Source of the DNA: Fervidobacterium nodosum Rt17-B1
GTDB lineage: Bacteria; Thermotogota; Thermotogae; Thermotogales; Fervidobacteriaceae
Assembly: GCF_000017545.1 (NCBI RefSeq)
Contig: NC_009718.1
Coordinates: 744,001 to 808,000 of the forward strand
Direction: 5' to 3'
DNA: 64,000 bases
The notes under the pieces are model-generated. The model did not search any database and was not told the origin of the DNA. It saw nothing but the letters and a program-made list of their open reading frames with translations. Shown piece by piece: positions 25,690-35,900 of this stretch. The position numbers and the translations under genes were made by a program. Every line of letters begins with the position of its first letter. The first letter of the stretch is position 1.

Positions 25690-26430
25690 TTACTTCAAAT
25701 TTTTTAAAGTTTCTTGAATCTTTTCCTCATCAACATACAACCTTATAAAAACTTTATCGCCCACTGTTATTTTTATAGGTTTCGAAGTCATAGTCGGTAT
25801 ATCGTAAGTTTGTATGTTAAATCTTCCAAGAGAATAATAAAGCTTGGCCAACGAAGCCTCGGTAATCACAGATTCCGGACGAAGGGTAGAGACATGGCTA
25901 CTAAGTGTAAAATAATCGAAGAATTTGAGCCCTCTTTTTCCGTAATATTGAACGAAATCATCTAGCTCTTTGACTCCGACTTTTTTAAGATACTCATTTT
26001 TCAAGACTATTTCGTAAATATAGTCTGCTTTTATACCTACCAATTCATTAAATAAAACAACAAAATCGTGTGGATTTGAACTTGAAATGTCTAATTTTTT
26101 TGAAAATATAAACAAATGGTCAGGAACATTAATAACGTTTACAACTCTCTTTTCTCCATCAACAATAAAAATTTTTCCTCTTAGTTTTGAACCTTCCAAA
26201 CTTATATCATTGTTATTAGCTGATGTGCTTTTATCTAATGGATAATATAGATAATAGACAGATTTTTTCTTCATGTCGAATTCGCTTGAATTCTTGACCG
26301 ACACAATACGTATACCAAGATATAAAAATCCAACTAATAATAAAATCGACAATACAATTATAACAGGTTTAACGTAATTTCTTTCTGAACTTCTCCTACT
26401 TCTACCTATGTATGTTTTTTTTGTTCTCAC
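25690..26430 (-). CDS. LCP/LytR-like single-pass envelope protein (degenerate)
   Basis: 246 residues: short basic cytoplasmic head (MRTKKTYIGRSRRSSERN), one membrane span (VIIVLSILLLVGFLYLGIRIV), then an external domain. Segments such as VINVPDHLFI and LFNELVGIKADYIYEIV line up in spirit with the LytR-CpsA-Psr core, and the gene directly follows yqeK, the place of lytR in many Firmicutes and Thermotogae. The arginines that bind the polyprenyl phosphate in LCP enzymes are not apparent, so it may be inactive or divergent. Overlaps yqeK by ATGA-type 4 bases. Confidence 0.5.
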   Translation of the reverse strand: MRTKKTYIGRSRRSSERNYVKPVIIVLSILLLVGFLYLGIRIVSVKNSSEFDMKKKSVYYLYYPLDKSTSANNNDISLEGSKLRGKIFIVDGEKRVVNVINVPDHLFIFSKKLDISSSNPHDFVVLFNELVGIKADYIYEIVLKNEYLKKVGVKELDDFVQYYGKRGLKFFDYFTLSSHVSTLRPESVITEASLAKLYYSLGRFNIQTYDIPTMTSKPIKITVGDKVFIRLYVDEEKIQETLKNLK

Positions 26431-27005
26431 TTTTTACCCTCCTCTACAATCTTATTCCACGTCTCAACTGTGTAAGGCAAAACATATAAATTGAAATTTA
26501 CCGCGTATATAATTTTATTCCTTATAACTTCTCTGTAGGCAAGTTCCATATCATAGAATGCAAGTTCTCTAAACTTATTAACACCATCATAAATCCTTGT
26601 AAATTCAAGAGAATCTGCTAAGGCTAGCGCTTTTCCATATACTCCAAATTCCGGATGACCAGATGTATGATAACCAACTCCCAGCAAAACGTCATAATCG
26701 TTTACTCCAAACCGTCTTTTCAAATACTCAGAAGCCACAAAACCATGCAAAAGAATTGGTTTTTTTAAGACTATTTCGTTGAGTTCTATACCGTAAAGTG
26801 ATGCTATCTTCTTCAATTTCTCTCCTTCAACATCCCTAAATAAATCATGAGAAAGAGCCATAGTCTTCAATTTTTCATTATCTAATCCATACCTTCGTGC
26901 AAGTTTTTCGCAGAATTCAACAACTCCATAAATGTGGGGTTTCCTTTCTTCTAAAACGAGAAGTTCAACAGCTCTTTCAAGAAATTGGTTAATTTCTTTG
27001 TACAT
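26427..27005 (-). CDS. yqeK: YqeK-family HD-domain hydrolase
   Basis: 192 residues with an HD phosphohydrolase core: metal site SHDLFRD, HGFVASEYL, and GYHTSGHPEFGVYGKALALADSLE in pieces. YqeK homologues hydrolyse diadenosine tetraphosphate symmetrically. The ATG at 27005 is 14 bases from the nearest AGGAGG (27020-27025), an unusually long spacing; no standard start codon in frame lies closer. Confidence 0.85.
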   Translation of the reverse strand: MYKEINQFLERAVELLVLEERKPHIYGVVEFCEKLARRYGLDNEKLKTMALSHDLFRDVEGEKLKKIASLYGIELNEIVLKKPILLHGFVASEYLKRRFGVNDYDVLLGVGYHTSGHPEFGVYGKALALADSLEFTRIYDGVNKFRELAFYDMELAYREVIRNKIIYAVNFNLYVLPYTVETWNKIVEEGKK

Positions 27006-27045
27006 GTTTAATATTCAATCCTCCTATTTTGCCAACGTTTTCACG

Positions 27046-27327
27046 TTAAAAATGATGTAAATCATAGGTAAATTCTTCAATGGCGTGAATCATTTCGATA
27101 AAGTTTTCAATGTTATCCATCTTTGATTCACAATCTTTTTCAGATAAAGTAGCAAACGCGATTCCAATCAGCATGTAATCTTTTGAGTCTTGCCTTCCAC
27201 ATTCTATAGCTGAAACTTCAAATCTTTTTTGTAATTCGTTAATTAAAGATTTTACAACTCCACGTTTTTCTTTCAAAGAATTTATACCAAACAACCTTAT
27301 CAGAACATTAGCATAGCAAACAACCAA
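27046..27327 (-). CDS. DUF503 (YlxP-like) protein
   Basis: About 93 residues, containing the DUF503 signature INSLKEKRGVVKSLI followed by a ferredoxin-like fold (FEVSAIECGRQDS, IGIAFATLS). In Bacillus and others YlxP sits in the nusA-infB-rbfA operon and is thought to act in ribosome function; here it is elsewhere. Three TTG codons in a row make the start uncertain; I take the third (27327), since AGGGGA is then 7 bases away and the N-terminus matches the family. Confidence 0.8.
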   Translation of the reverse strand: MVVCYANVLIRLFGINSLKEKRGVVKSLINELQKRFEVSAIECGRQDSKDYMLIGIAFATLSEKDCESKMDNIENFIEMIHAIEEFTYDLHHF

Positions 27328-27363
27328 CAACAATTCCCCTTTCTTGTTTAAGAGTTTAACATT

Positions 27364-27930
27364 TTATAATTCCTCAATTGTTATGTTCTCATTTGTATAT
27401 ATACATATCTCACTTGCTATTTTCATCGCCTCTTCAACAATTTTTCGCGCATCAAAATCTGTGTTTCTCAGAAGTGCTCTTGCCGCAGCTAACGCATAAG
27501 GTCCACCAGAACCTATAGCTATTACGTCTTCGTCAGGTTGGATAACTTCACCTGTACCAGAAAGAAGCAATAAATTATCCTTATCTGCAACTATTAGCAT
27601 CGCTTCAAGCCTTCTTAAAGCCCTATCGAGTCTCCAATCCTTTGCAAGTTCAATTGCAGCTTTTAAAAGATTACCATTCCACTCTCTATACTTATTTTCA
27701 AATCTTTCGAGTAAAGTCATAGCATCGGCAACTGCACCCGCAAAACCTGCTAAGACCTTACCATCTCCGATTTTTCTTACTTTTCTTGCTGTTCCTTTCA
27801 TCACGGTCGCACCGTAAGTAACTTGCCCATCGGCGGCCATAACAACTTTTCCATCTTTTTTTATTGCAAGTACCGTCGTAGAACGCCACATATTTTTGTC
27901 ATTAAAATCATTTAATGCAGTATCACTCAT
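27364..27930 (-). CDS. hslV: ATP-dependent protease peptidase subunit HslV
   Basis: Proteasome-like threonine peptidase, 188 residues. The catalytic Thr is T18 in [19 protein letters not shown] and [10 protein letters not shown] follow. In most HslV the threonine is at position 2 or a few residues in, while here it is preceded by about 17 residues that must be cleaved off to expose it. The start is well set by AGGAGGCG before ATG 27930. Its ATPase HslU is not in the window. Confidence 0.92.
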   Translation of the reverse strand: MSDTALNDFNDKNMWRSTTVLAIKKDGKVVMAADGQVTYGATVMKGTARKVRKIGDGKVLAGFAGAVADAMTLLERFENKYREWNGNLLKAAIELAKDWRLDRALRRLEAMLIVADKDNLLLLSGTGEVIQPDEDVIAIGSGGPYALAAARALLRNTDFDARKIVEEAMKIASEICIYTNENITIEEL

Positions 27931-27958
27931 ATTTACGCCTCCTTGCTCTTATTTACTT

Positions 27959-28954
27959 TCACTTTTTGCTAACTGCTTTCTTTATTCTATTCATTATCGA
28001 AAAGAATATACCATATTCGGGCAGTTTTTCAATAACTGCGTATTTGTAATTTGTCTTATCAATATCTCTAAATGAACGATACAGATTTTGCGCAATTGTA
28101 TATGGTTTTGATAATTCACCAATTATGTACACATTTTTTGCATTTGGAATAAGACGTTCTTTTGTTTCTTTTGTGCAGAGTATAAGCACATCTGTGTTTT
28201 GGTACTCTAAGAGTGCTGATTGGTCAACCAATTCGAGATGTTTCTCAGGCGCGTAGTGCCTATATTTCATTCCAGGTGCCAGAGGTTTTTCTCCTTCTTT
28301 TAGTTGATAAAATTCAACTACTCCGAACAATTGTGTTAGTTCTTCGAGTGTTATAGGCCCGGGCCTAAGAACTACAGGGAAATCTTTTGTCAAATCGACA
28401 ATCGTTGACTCTATTCCAAAAGCACATTCTCCTGCATCGATTATGCACTCAACCAAACCATTGAGGTCTTCTATTACCGCATTCGCATCCGTTGGACTTG
28501 GCTTTCCAGAACGATTAGCACTCGGTGCCGCTATCGGTCCTGAACAATTTATAAGCTTTTGTGCAACAGGATGGGCAGGGATTCTTACACCAACAGTTTC
28601 CAAACCAGCTGTTACTTCACTAGGTATATTCTCCTTTTTCTTTAAGACAAACGTTATAGGTCCGGGGGTTACTTTTTTTATGATATCAATATACTTCTCA
28701 CTAAGATATGCGATATTTTCTATCTCATCTACGCTCGAAACATGAACAATCAAAGGATTATCCGCTGGTCTACCTTTAACTTGAAAAATTTTCTTAACTG
28801 CTTCGGGATTTGTAGCAGTAGCGCCAAGACCGTAAACTGTTTCCGTCGGAAATGCAACAAGTCCGCCTGACTTTAATACCTCACAAGCATACGAAATATC
28901 TGGATTATACAAATCGTCTACCTTTATTATTTTTGTATCAAATTTACAAACCAC
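27959..28954 (-). CDS. tsaC: Threonylcarbamoyl-AMP synthase (Sua5 type)
   Basis: Makes threonylcarbamoyl-AMP for the t6A37 tRNA modification. 331 residues: the YrdC-like catalytic domain (GGLVAFPTETVYGLGA, KGRPADNPLIVHV, PSANRSGKPSPTDA, PGPIT) and a C-terminal Sua5 domain beginning GMKYRHYAPEKH. This makes it the long Sua5 form rather than the short TsaC. GTG start at 28954 with GGAG about 9 bases upstream. Confidence 0.94.
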   Translation of the reverse strand: MVCKFDTKIIKVDDLYNPDISYACEVLKSGGLVAFPTETVYGLGATATNPEAVKKIFQVKGRPADNPLIVHVSSVDEIENIAYLSEKYIDIIKKVTPGPITFVLKKKENIPSEVTAGLETVGVRIPAHPVAQKLINCSGPIAAPSANRSGKPSPTDANAVIEDLNGLVECIIDAGECAFGIESTIVDLTKDFPVVLRPGPITLEELTQLFGVVEFYQLKEGEKPLAPGMKYRHYAPEKHLELVDQSALLEYQNTDVLILCTKETKERLIPNAKNVYIIGELSKPYTIAQNLYRSFRDIDKTNYKYAVIEKLPEYGIFFSIMNRIKKAVSKK

Positions 28955-28959
28955 AAAAA

Positions 28960-29844
28960 TTATTCTCCTTTCCTGGAATTTTTATCATCAACACTCTCCA
29001 ATGTTTTAAACACTTTCTCATACTCTCTGACTATCCATTTATCCTTTGTTATCCATATCATCTCCACGTTTTTATGAAATCCACTTTCCGTATAATTTGT
29101 CGAACCTGTAATCAAAATATCATCAACTATTATAAATTTATGATGTAACATTCTATCGCTGATAACATTTATATTTTCAATCGGCAATTTACTCAAATCG
29201 CTTGAATAAAACCACTTATCGGTTATAATCCTTACATCAACACCCTGGCTAGATTTATACTTGAGAACTGTAAGAATATTAACATCCGTGAAAGCATAAA
29301 CGCAAACCCATACCTTTTTTCTTGCTTTCAATAATAATTTTACTACATGTTCTTCCACTTTGTCTATTGGTGAAACAAGAAAATCTTCTACTTTACTTAC
29401 TAAACCTTCATTCCAAAGATTGAGAAAAAATTCTTTGAATCTTTTCGAGTAATTGGACGGAAATATTATTATATCATTGTATCCCGTTTCAAGTCCACTA
29501 TCTGTGAAGTTAGCCGAACCGAATACAACGCCATTTTCGTTAACTATAAATTTAACGTGGTGCAAACCTTTTGAATAGTCTATTTTGGAAGGAAGATTTG
29601 GGATTGGCTTTTCGGTTATTATTCTTACATCAACACCAGTTTTTTTAAGCTTCGTCAACTCTGAAATAACATTAGGATGGTTTATATCAAAAGAAGAGAT
29701 GAAAACATATTCTTTTGAACTCCTAATAAAATCTATTATCTTGCTCGTGAGAGGACCGTATTCTGTAAAATAAGCTTGAATCCCAAACAAAATGTGTGAA
29801 AATATAATTAGAACAACTAGAGAGATTGAAATCTTCGCTCTCAT
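28960..29844 (-). CDS. Exported phospholipase D-like (two-HKD) protein
   Basis: About 294 residues. Signal peptide or anchor (ISISLVVLIIFSHILFGIQA) and two PLD repeats. The second is canonical: HHKFIIVDDILITGSTN. The first, HHVKFIVNENGVVFGSAN, has Glu in place of the usual Asp. Two HKD motifs in one chain form one active site in the family; candidates are a phospholipase or nuclease acting outside the cytoplasm. ATG 29844 is chosen because GGTGAT precedes it; ATG 29856 has no ribosome site. Ends 5 bases before the tsaC start. Confidence 0.78.
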   Translation of the reverse strand: MRAKISISLVVLIIFSHILFGIQAYFTEYGPLTSKIIDFIRSSKEYVFISSFDINHPNVISELTKLKKTGVDVRIITEKPIPNLPSKIDYSKGLHHVKFIVNENGVVFGSANFTDSGLETGYNDIIIFPSNYSKRFKEFFLNLWNEGLVSKVEDFLVSPIDKVEEHVVKLLLKARKKVWVCVYAFTDVNILTVLKYKSSQGVDVRIITDKWFYSSDLSKLPIENINVISDRMLHHKFIIVDDILITGSTNYTESGFHKNVEMIWITKDKWIVREYEKVFKTLESVDDKNSRKGE

Positions 29845-29866
29845 CCATATCACCATACGTTTATTC

Positions 29867-30991
29867 TTATTCTATCGAAAGTTTTTTTGACCTGATAATA
29901 GTTATTATAGAAGCCACTAATATATATATCAACGGAACAAGAAAGTGATTAGAATCAATTGAATTTAAAGATTTAACTGTTCTCATATTATCCACGATGT
30001 ATGTAATAGGCAAAAACTTCGCTATGGTTTGGATTATAGGACTTGTGAATTTCAATGGCACGTAAAACCCTCCGACGAACATCTGCACTTGAAAAAACAC
30101 CTGCTGGAAAGCGAACAAATTCGAAGGTTTTGTTACGAATGTCATTAGTGCAATCACAAATGTTATCATGACAGCTGATGAAAATAGTAGATTTAAAATT
30201 AAATTTGGCAAATAAGATATTACATCTACACCTTTAAGGTAAGAAAATACGGATAAAACTCCCACTCCGAGGAAAAGCACCAGTAAATTCACAACGGCTG
30301 TGAGAATGTAAATGTAAACAGGATTTATTGGAGCGGTGAAAAATTTTCTTAGTATGTTTCTTGTCTTAAAATATTGAATATCGCTCATAAAACCAAACAA
30401 AAACACAGAAAGTATAGCCATTCCAACAACACCAGGATATATGAAATTATTGTAATCGTAAGTATTTTGGGAAAGGTAATGCTTTTCGATAGTTGTGGAC
30501 TCTAATAACCCCATTGATGTAAATATGCCCTCTACAATGTCCTTTGCTATCTTAGAACCATCCCTTAACGAAATGTAGTGTATATCAATTGGTACAGGTT
30601 TAAACAATCTTGTTTTTCTAAGCAATAACGCCGATGAATATTTAGAGTCAAAATTATCCGGTAAAACAACAACAAGATCTAATTTTTCATTTTCAAGTTC
30701 TTTAAGGGCTTTATTTATCTGCTCTGGATTATCTGAATTGCTTGATTTATCCTCAAAAATCACATTCAATTGCTTAATATCTTTAAAAACATTCTCAAGA
30801 GTCTTACTGTGCCCAATGATTTTGACTTTCAGCTCGATGTTTTCTTCGACGTTTCCAAACAATGTTGAGAGTATCAAAAACAAGATTGTCGGAAAAATAG
30901 ACAACCAAAATACCGCTTCTTTTTGTCTTAAGAATAGAACCTTAAAGAGAGAGTCAAATAACACCGCGAATTTTTTTAATTTTCTTCTCAT
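29867..30991 (-). CDS. ABC-2 type transporter permease
   Basis: 374 residues: one N-terminal span (AVFWLSIFPTILFLILSTLFG), a large extracytoplasmic loop (about 50-170), and five C-terminal spans, the usual ABC-2/ABC2_membrane_3 layout. The loop contains EQINKALKELENEKLDLVVVLP in pieces. Forms an exporter with the adjacent ATPase and second permease. Cargo unknown; drugs, lipids or a small peptide are possible. Confidence 0.85.
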   Translation of the reverse strand: MRRKLKKFAVLFDSLFKVLFLRQKEAVFWLSIFPTILFLILSTLFGNVEENIELKVKIIGHSKTLENVFKDIKQLNVIFEDKSSNSDNPEQINKALKELENEKLDLVVVLPDNFDSKYSSALLLRKTRLFKPVPIDIHYISLRDGSKIAKDIVEGIFTSMGLLESTTIEKHYLSQNTYDYNNFIYPGVVGMAILSVFLFGFMSDIQYFKTRNILRKFFTAPINPVYIYILTAVVNLLVLFLGVGVLSVFSYLKGVDVISYLPNLILNLLFSSAVMITFVIALMTFVTKPSNLFAFQQVFFQVQMFVGGFYVPLKFTSPIIQTIAKFLPITYIVDNMRTVKSLNSIDSNHFLVPLIYILVASIITIIRSKKLSIE

Positions 30992-31035
30992 TTTAATGAT
31001 TCTCCCGCTATTTGCAAATTTTAGAGAATATTAAC

Positions 31036-31923
31036 TCAATCAATCTTTCTTCCCGTTAGTTTTAAAAACACATCCTCGAGAGTTGGATGCCTGACAACAA
31101 AGTCGTGGATACCTTTTTCAAGAAGGTTTTGTATAGCTTTTACAGAATCTGAAACGTGCATGTAAGCATACTCGCCAACGATAACCAATTCATCTTGTTG
31201 AAAATACTCCGAGTATTCTTTTGGAAATTCAATAACTGAATTGAGTCCAGAGGATATTATAAGTTCGTGTGGAGTACCAGTTGCAATAATCTTCCCATAA
31301 TCTATTATGTAAACTCTATCTGAAAGGATTTGGGCTTCGTCCATATAGTGTGTAGTTAGTATAATCGATTTTCCAAGCAATTTGAATTTCAAGATTATAT
31401 CCCAGAGGTGTCTTCTTGCGTGAGGGTCTAATCCAACGGTTGGTTCATCTAAGAAGACTATATCTGGATCGTTAACAAACGCTAAAGCAACCGCTAAACG
31501 TTGCTTTTGACCACCTGAAAGGTGCTTAACACGTGTTTTCTTTTTTTCATTAAGCTCGAAAGTATTTAAAATTTCATCTATGGGCAAACACTTAGTGTAA
31601 AGTGAACTAAACAATTTCAGAATTTCAACAACAGTTAATTCTTCAAAGTAAAAATTTTCCTGAAAACATACTCCTATCCTGTCTTTAATCTTATCGTTAA
31701 TTTCGTTGTATTTTCCAAAGTAAATTATTTCACCTTCATCTTTAACTCTCAACCCCTCAATTATCTCTATGGTTGTGGTTTTTCCAGCTCCGTTAGGCCC
31801 AAGTACAGATATTATCTCTCCTGGAAAAAGTTCAAAAGAAACGCCATCGACTGCTTTGACACCCGGGTAATATTTTTTCAAATTTGAAACTTTCAACACT
31901 GGTTCTGAACTGTTTTGAATCAC
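31036..31923 (-). CDS. ABC transporter ATP-binding protein
   Basis: 295 residues. Walker A GPNGAGKTT, Q-loop CFQENFYF, signature LSGGQKQRLA, Walker B VFLDEPTVGLD and switch H in LTTHYMDEA. A C-terminal extension (DDxV-type, about 230-295) ending EDVFLKLTGRKID is typical of ABC-2 exporter ATPases. It lies between the two permease genes, so it likely powers a heterodimeric exporter. GTG start with GGAG upstream. Confidence 0.95.
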   Translation of the reverse strand: MIQNSSEPVLKVSNLKKYYPGVKAVDGVSFELFPGEIISVLGPNGAGKTTTIEIIEGLRVKDEGEIIYFGKYNEINDKIKDRIGVCFQENFYFEELTVVEILKLFSSLYTKCLPIDEILNTFELNEKKKTRVKHLSGGQKQRLAVALAFVNDPDIVFLDEPTVGLDPHARRHLWDIILKFKLLGKSIILTTHYMDEAQILSDRVYIIDYGKIIATGTPHELIISSGLNSVIEFPKEYSEYFQQDELVIVGEYAYMHVSDSVKAIQNLLEKGIHDFVVRHPTLEDVFLKLTGRKID

Positions 31924-31943
31924 TTAGAATCACTCCTCGTTTT

Positions 31944-32942
31944 TCAGGCGGTAGGTTTCAAAAACTTTTTAATCGCATAACTTCCAAGAAGTAAGCCAAA
32001 AAATGAAAATCCAATTATCAACACAAAGAAAAGTACGTTATCCATGGAATTAACTCCATACAATTTCTGAAACATCATATGAACGTACCTTGGTGGTGTG
32101 AAGTACGATATTATTCTTAAAGATTTTGGAATAATAGTTATTGGAAAATATACCCCGGAGAAGAATATGAAGATAGTGTAAATCAAAGAAGAGATACTCT
32201 CTGCAGCCTTTTTAAAAAATAAGCTTAGCAAAACACCAATTGACAGGTTTATCATTACCGAAGCAAAAACAACCGCGATGTACAAAGGAATATCATGAAG
32301 TTTGACAAATAAATTGACTCCAAAAACTAATCTTGACAAAATCAAAATAATAAAAGAAGAAATTATACCTGTGATGAGCTGTGCTCCAACTGAACTGAAT
32401 AACAAATGCGCAGGTTTAACCTTTGTTACCATAAATCTTTTAAAAAGACCGTATCTTACGTATTTCGAAAAGATGCTAACACCGGCGTTTAAACCAACTG
32501 ATAGCAAAGAAACAGCTATAACGCCTATCATAATATATTCAAGATCACTTAGTTGCCTTTCCAACTCTAGGTTATGTGCTTTTATTTCAATAACAGAACT
32601 TTGATTTTGAGCGGAAGAATACTTTGTTCTAAAAAGCAAAACGTCCCTTTCTGATTGTGCCATGCTACTCAAATAATAAACATCTATTTTTCCTTTCTCT
32701 GCCAAAATGACTATGTCAAACTTTAAAGCCTTTATACTTTCAACATCCGATGGTTTATCGATTTTTACCCAATTACCGCTCTCTATATTAATATCCCTAT
32801 CTGAATAATAGGCAACTTTATAAGCACCACTCTGCTTACCAAAAACTGCGCCGAACATAAGCATAAATATGATTGGTAGTATTAAATTCATGACTAACAA
32901 AAATTTACTGCGAAAATTCATGACTAAAAATGAGTAAAACAC
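31944..32942 (-). CDS. ABC-2 type transporter permease
   Basis: 332 residues with the same plan as the permease at 29867: N-terminal span (FLLVMNLILPIIFMLMFGAVF), external loop, five C-terminal spans (IMIGVIAVSLLSVGLNAGV, IISSFIILILSRLVFGV and others). First gene of the exporter operon after the SLH gene, 36 bases downstream of it. GTG start at 32942 with GGAG upstream. Confidence 0.85.
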   Translation of the reverse strand: MFYSFLVMNFRSKFLLVMNLILPIIFMLMFGAVFGKQSGAYKVAYYSDRDINIESGNWVKIDKPSDVESIKALKFDIVILAEKGKIDVYYLSSMAQSERDVLLFRTKYSSAQNQSSVIEIKAHNLELERQLSDLEYIMIGVIAVSLLSVGLNAGVSIFSKYVRYGLFKRFMVTKVKPAHLLFSSVGAQLITGIISSFIILILSRLVFGVNLFVKLHDIPLYIAVVFASVMINLSIGVLLSLFFKKAAESISSLIYTIFIFFSGVYFPITIIPKSLRIISYFTPPRYVHMMFQKLYGVNSMDNVLFFVLIIGFSFFGLLLGSYAIKKFLKPTA

Positions 32943-32978
32943 AACCCCACTCCTATAATAATTTCCTAAATATTCTGT

Positions 32979-35900
32979 TTACTTTGCAATTATTCCAAAA
33001 ACACCAACAACCAAAGATAATATAAGTAAAAGTATAAGTAAGTTTTGATTATTCTGTAGGCTTTCTTTCTCTTTACTCAAATTCGATATATCCTTTTCAA
33101 GCTTTGTAACTTTGTTTTCAAGTTCTATGACTCTATTGTTGGTTTTAGATGATTCGTCGGTATAAAGGGCGACAAAATCGTTGAATTCTTTTTCGTGTGA
33201 ATCTCTCCAGCTTTGAAGCTTATTTAGAGAATCTGTGTTATTTTCCAATAATGCTTTATTTTCGTCTATCGATTTCTTAAGTTCGCCTGTCAAAGAATAA
33301 ATCTTCACTTCAACAAGTTGAATTTGCGTGCGAATTTTCTCTATTTCACTTATGTTTTTATCTGTTTTTTCTTCTAAAGAAATTACTTTCGATTCTAGCA
33401 CATTCAATTGTGAATCAACGTTACTCAAAAGCGTCTGTAATTTATTTTCCAGTTCATCTTTACTAACAGATTTCAAAGCTAATGTTTCAAGTTTTTGGGA
33501 TATATCTCTTTCATCTAATTTAATAGCATTTTCTAATTCTGCGAGTTTAGTTTCTATATTTAGTATTTTATCTTCAAATTCTTTTTGTTGATTTTTCAAA
33601 TTTTCATTTTCCTGGTAAATTAACTTTTCATATACAACTTGTGTTGACTCGATCGTAGCAATTTTGTTCTCTAATTCCAATAATTTTAATGTATTTGCTT
33701 CCATCTTTGTTTGGGTAGTCTCCTTAAATGTTTTAATTTCATCCATACTATTCTGTAATTTTTCAATCTTTTGTACAATTTCATCGATGTTTGAAACCAA
33801 CATTTTATTTTTTTCCTCTTGCTCTTTTATTTTATTTTCCAGAGAATCAAAAGATAGTTTTAAAGCATTTAGTTTGCTCTCAAAAATTGACAAATCGACA
33901 TTTGATGAGACATTCTTTTGGTCCTCTAACTCTTTTAATTTTCCGTTTATTTGAGAAATCATTTCATAAACTGTGGACTTGGTTTCATTAATTTCTTCTT
34001 TAAGTGCAATTGTTTCTTTCTTTAATGCGTTTAAGGATTCACCCATATCTTTTACAGTGGCATTTTCCTTATCAAGTTTATCACTTACGTCTTTTATTAA
34101 AGTTCCAAGTTCTTCTTGCTTTGAAACAACGCTGGAAACTTTACTTTGAAGTTCACTAATATCTTTTCTTAGATTTTCGATATCTTCTGATGATTTTTCC
34201 AACGATTTCTCCGATTTTTGAGTCCCATCAGCAGGTGTTGTGGATGGTATGTTCAACGATTTTAACTCATTTCTTGTTTCTATAACCATTGAAAGAACTT
34301 TTTGAACGCTTTGATTAAGTGTGTTTAATTGTGCTATCGAGGCTTTTTTCTGGAGTTCATCTTCCACTTTTTGAATTCTATCTTTCAAATTGTCCAATTC
34401 TACCTTACTCAAAGCTTCACTAACATTGACTTGAGATTTTGAAATTTTATCACTCAAATTGCTAACTTTTTCCTCGAGTGCTGAAAGCCTTTTTGAAATA
34501 TCATTGACAGTTTCAGAGAGAGATGAAACTGTCTTTTCTCGTTCGTTAATTTTGTTCAATATTCCTGATAAATCAATATTCTCCGCTGGAACTAACTTTA
34601 TATCAGCTAACAATTCTTTTATGGAATTTATTTCCTGTGATAATTGACTAATACTGTTAATAAGTTCTTCGTTATTTTGGCTCTGTACAATTTTCTCGAT
34701 ATTAGTAAGTCGCAAGGAGAGTTCTTCAAATCTACTCTCAAGCTCTCCAACTTTTTTAATTGATTCAACAATTGCTGTCATTTCAGCTGAGGAATACACC
34801 ATCGATTTTGTTTCTTCAATTGTTTTTTCGATTTCCGCTATTTTGTTTTTCAATTCTTCATAATCTTTATTCGAATCTATAGAATTTGTTGATTTTGTGT
34901 CTTTAATCTTGCTTATCTCGGATGTTATGTCATTTATTTGCATTATTAATTTCGCTATTTTTTCGTTAATTTCTTTATCGCTGTTTGTCAACGAGGATAT
35001 GCTATTTGTAATTGTCTGTATTTTCTGATAAACATCTTGGACAAATTTATCTAACTCTTCTTTTTTAACGTAATCTTTAAGGGTGTTCTTTAAATTCTGC
35101 ATGTCGCTTTTAAGATTGTCGATGATCGTTATTAATGTGTTTAAATTTTCTTCTAATTTTTCTTTATCAACATTTGTCGTTTCAATTGGTGTTTTTAGCT
35201 TGATTTCTTCGATAGAGGCTCTAATGTTTTTTATTTCATCTTTCAATGAGTTAACTTCGTTTTTTAGATAATTCATATACTCAAGTTGGTTATTTAAATA
35301 TTCGATTTTCTTGTAAAGCAATTCTATATCTTTTGAATAATCAATATATGTATTGGTGCCTTCATTCATACTTTGGGCAGAAGAAGTATCACTCACATTT
35401 TTTTCTCTAATTTTTTCTATCTCTGATTTTAAATTTTTAGTTTCTATCTCCAAACTTTTGATACTGCTGTTCAAAGATGATTCAACATTTTTTATTTTAT
35501 CTTCAATGTTAAGAACTGTGGAAGAAAATTTGTTGATGTTTTTGTCAATTTCATCAACTTTCTTTTGCAAATAATTATATTTTTCCGATATCGCTTCAAC
35601 AGTTTTTTTGATACCTTCGTATTTCGAACTATTATCATCTACAGATGTGCGGAGGTTGGAGTACAATTCTGAAAGGCTTTTAACTTCAGAGACGAGTTTT
35701 TTAACGTCGTTTGAAAGAAGAGTAATTGAGTTCTTTATTGAGGAAATCTCTTTTGAAACATCTGTAAATTGTGCGTTTGTTTGAACAGTGAAATTGGAAA
35801 ACTTTTTCTCAATATCTGAAATTCTTTTGTCTATATCACTTATCTTTGTATCAAATACACTGTAAAGTCTATACAGTAAAACGGCTACTTGGAACCTCGT

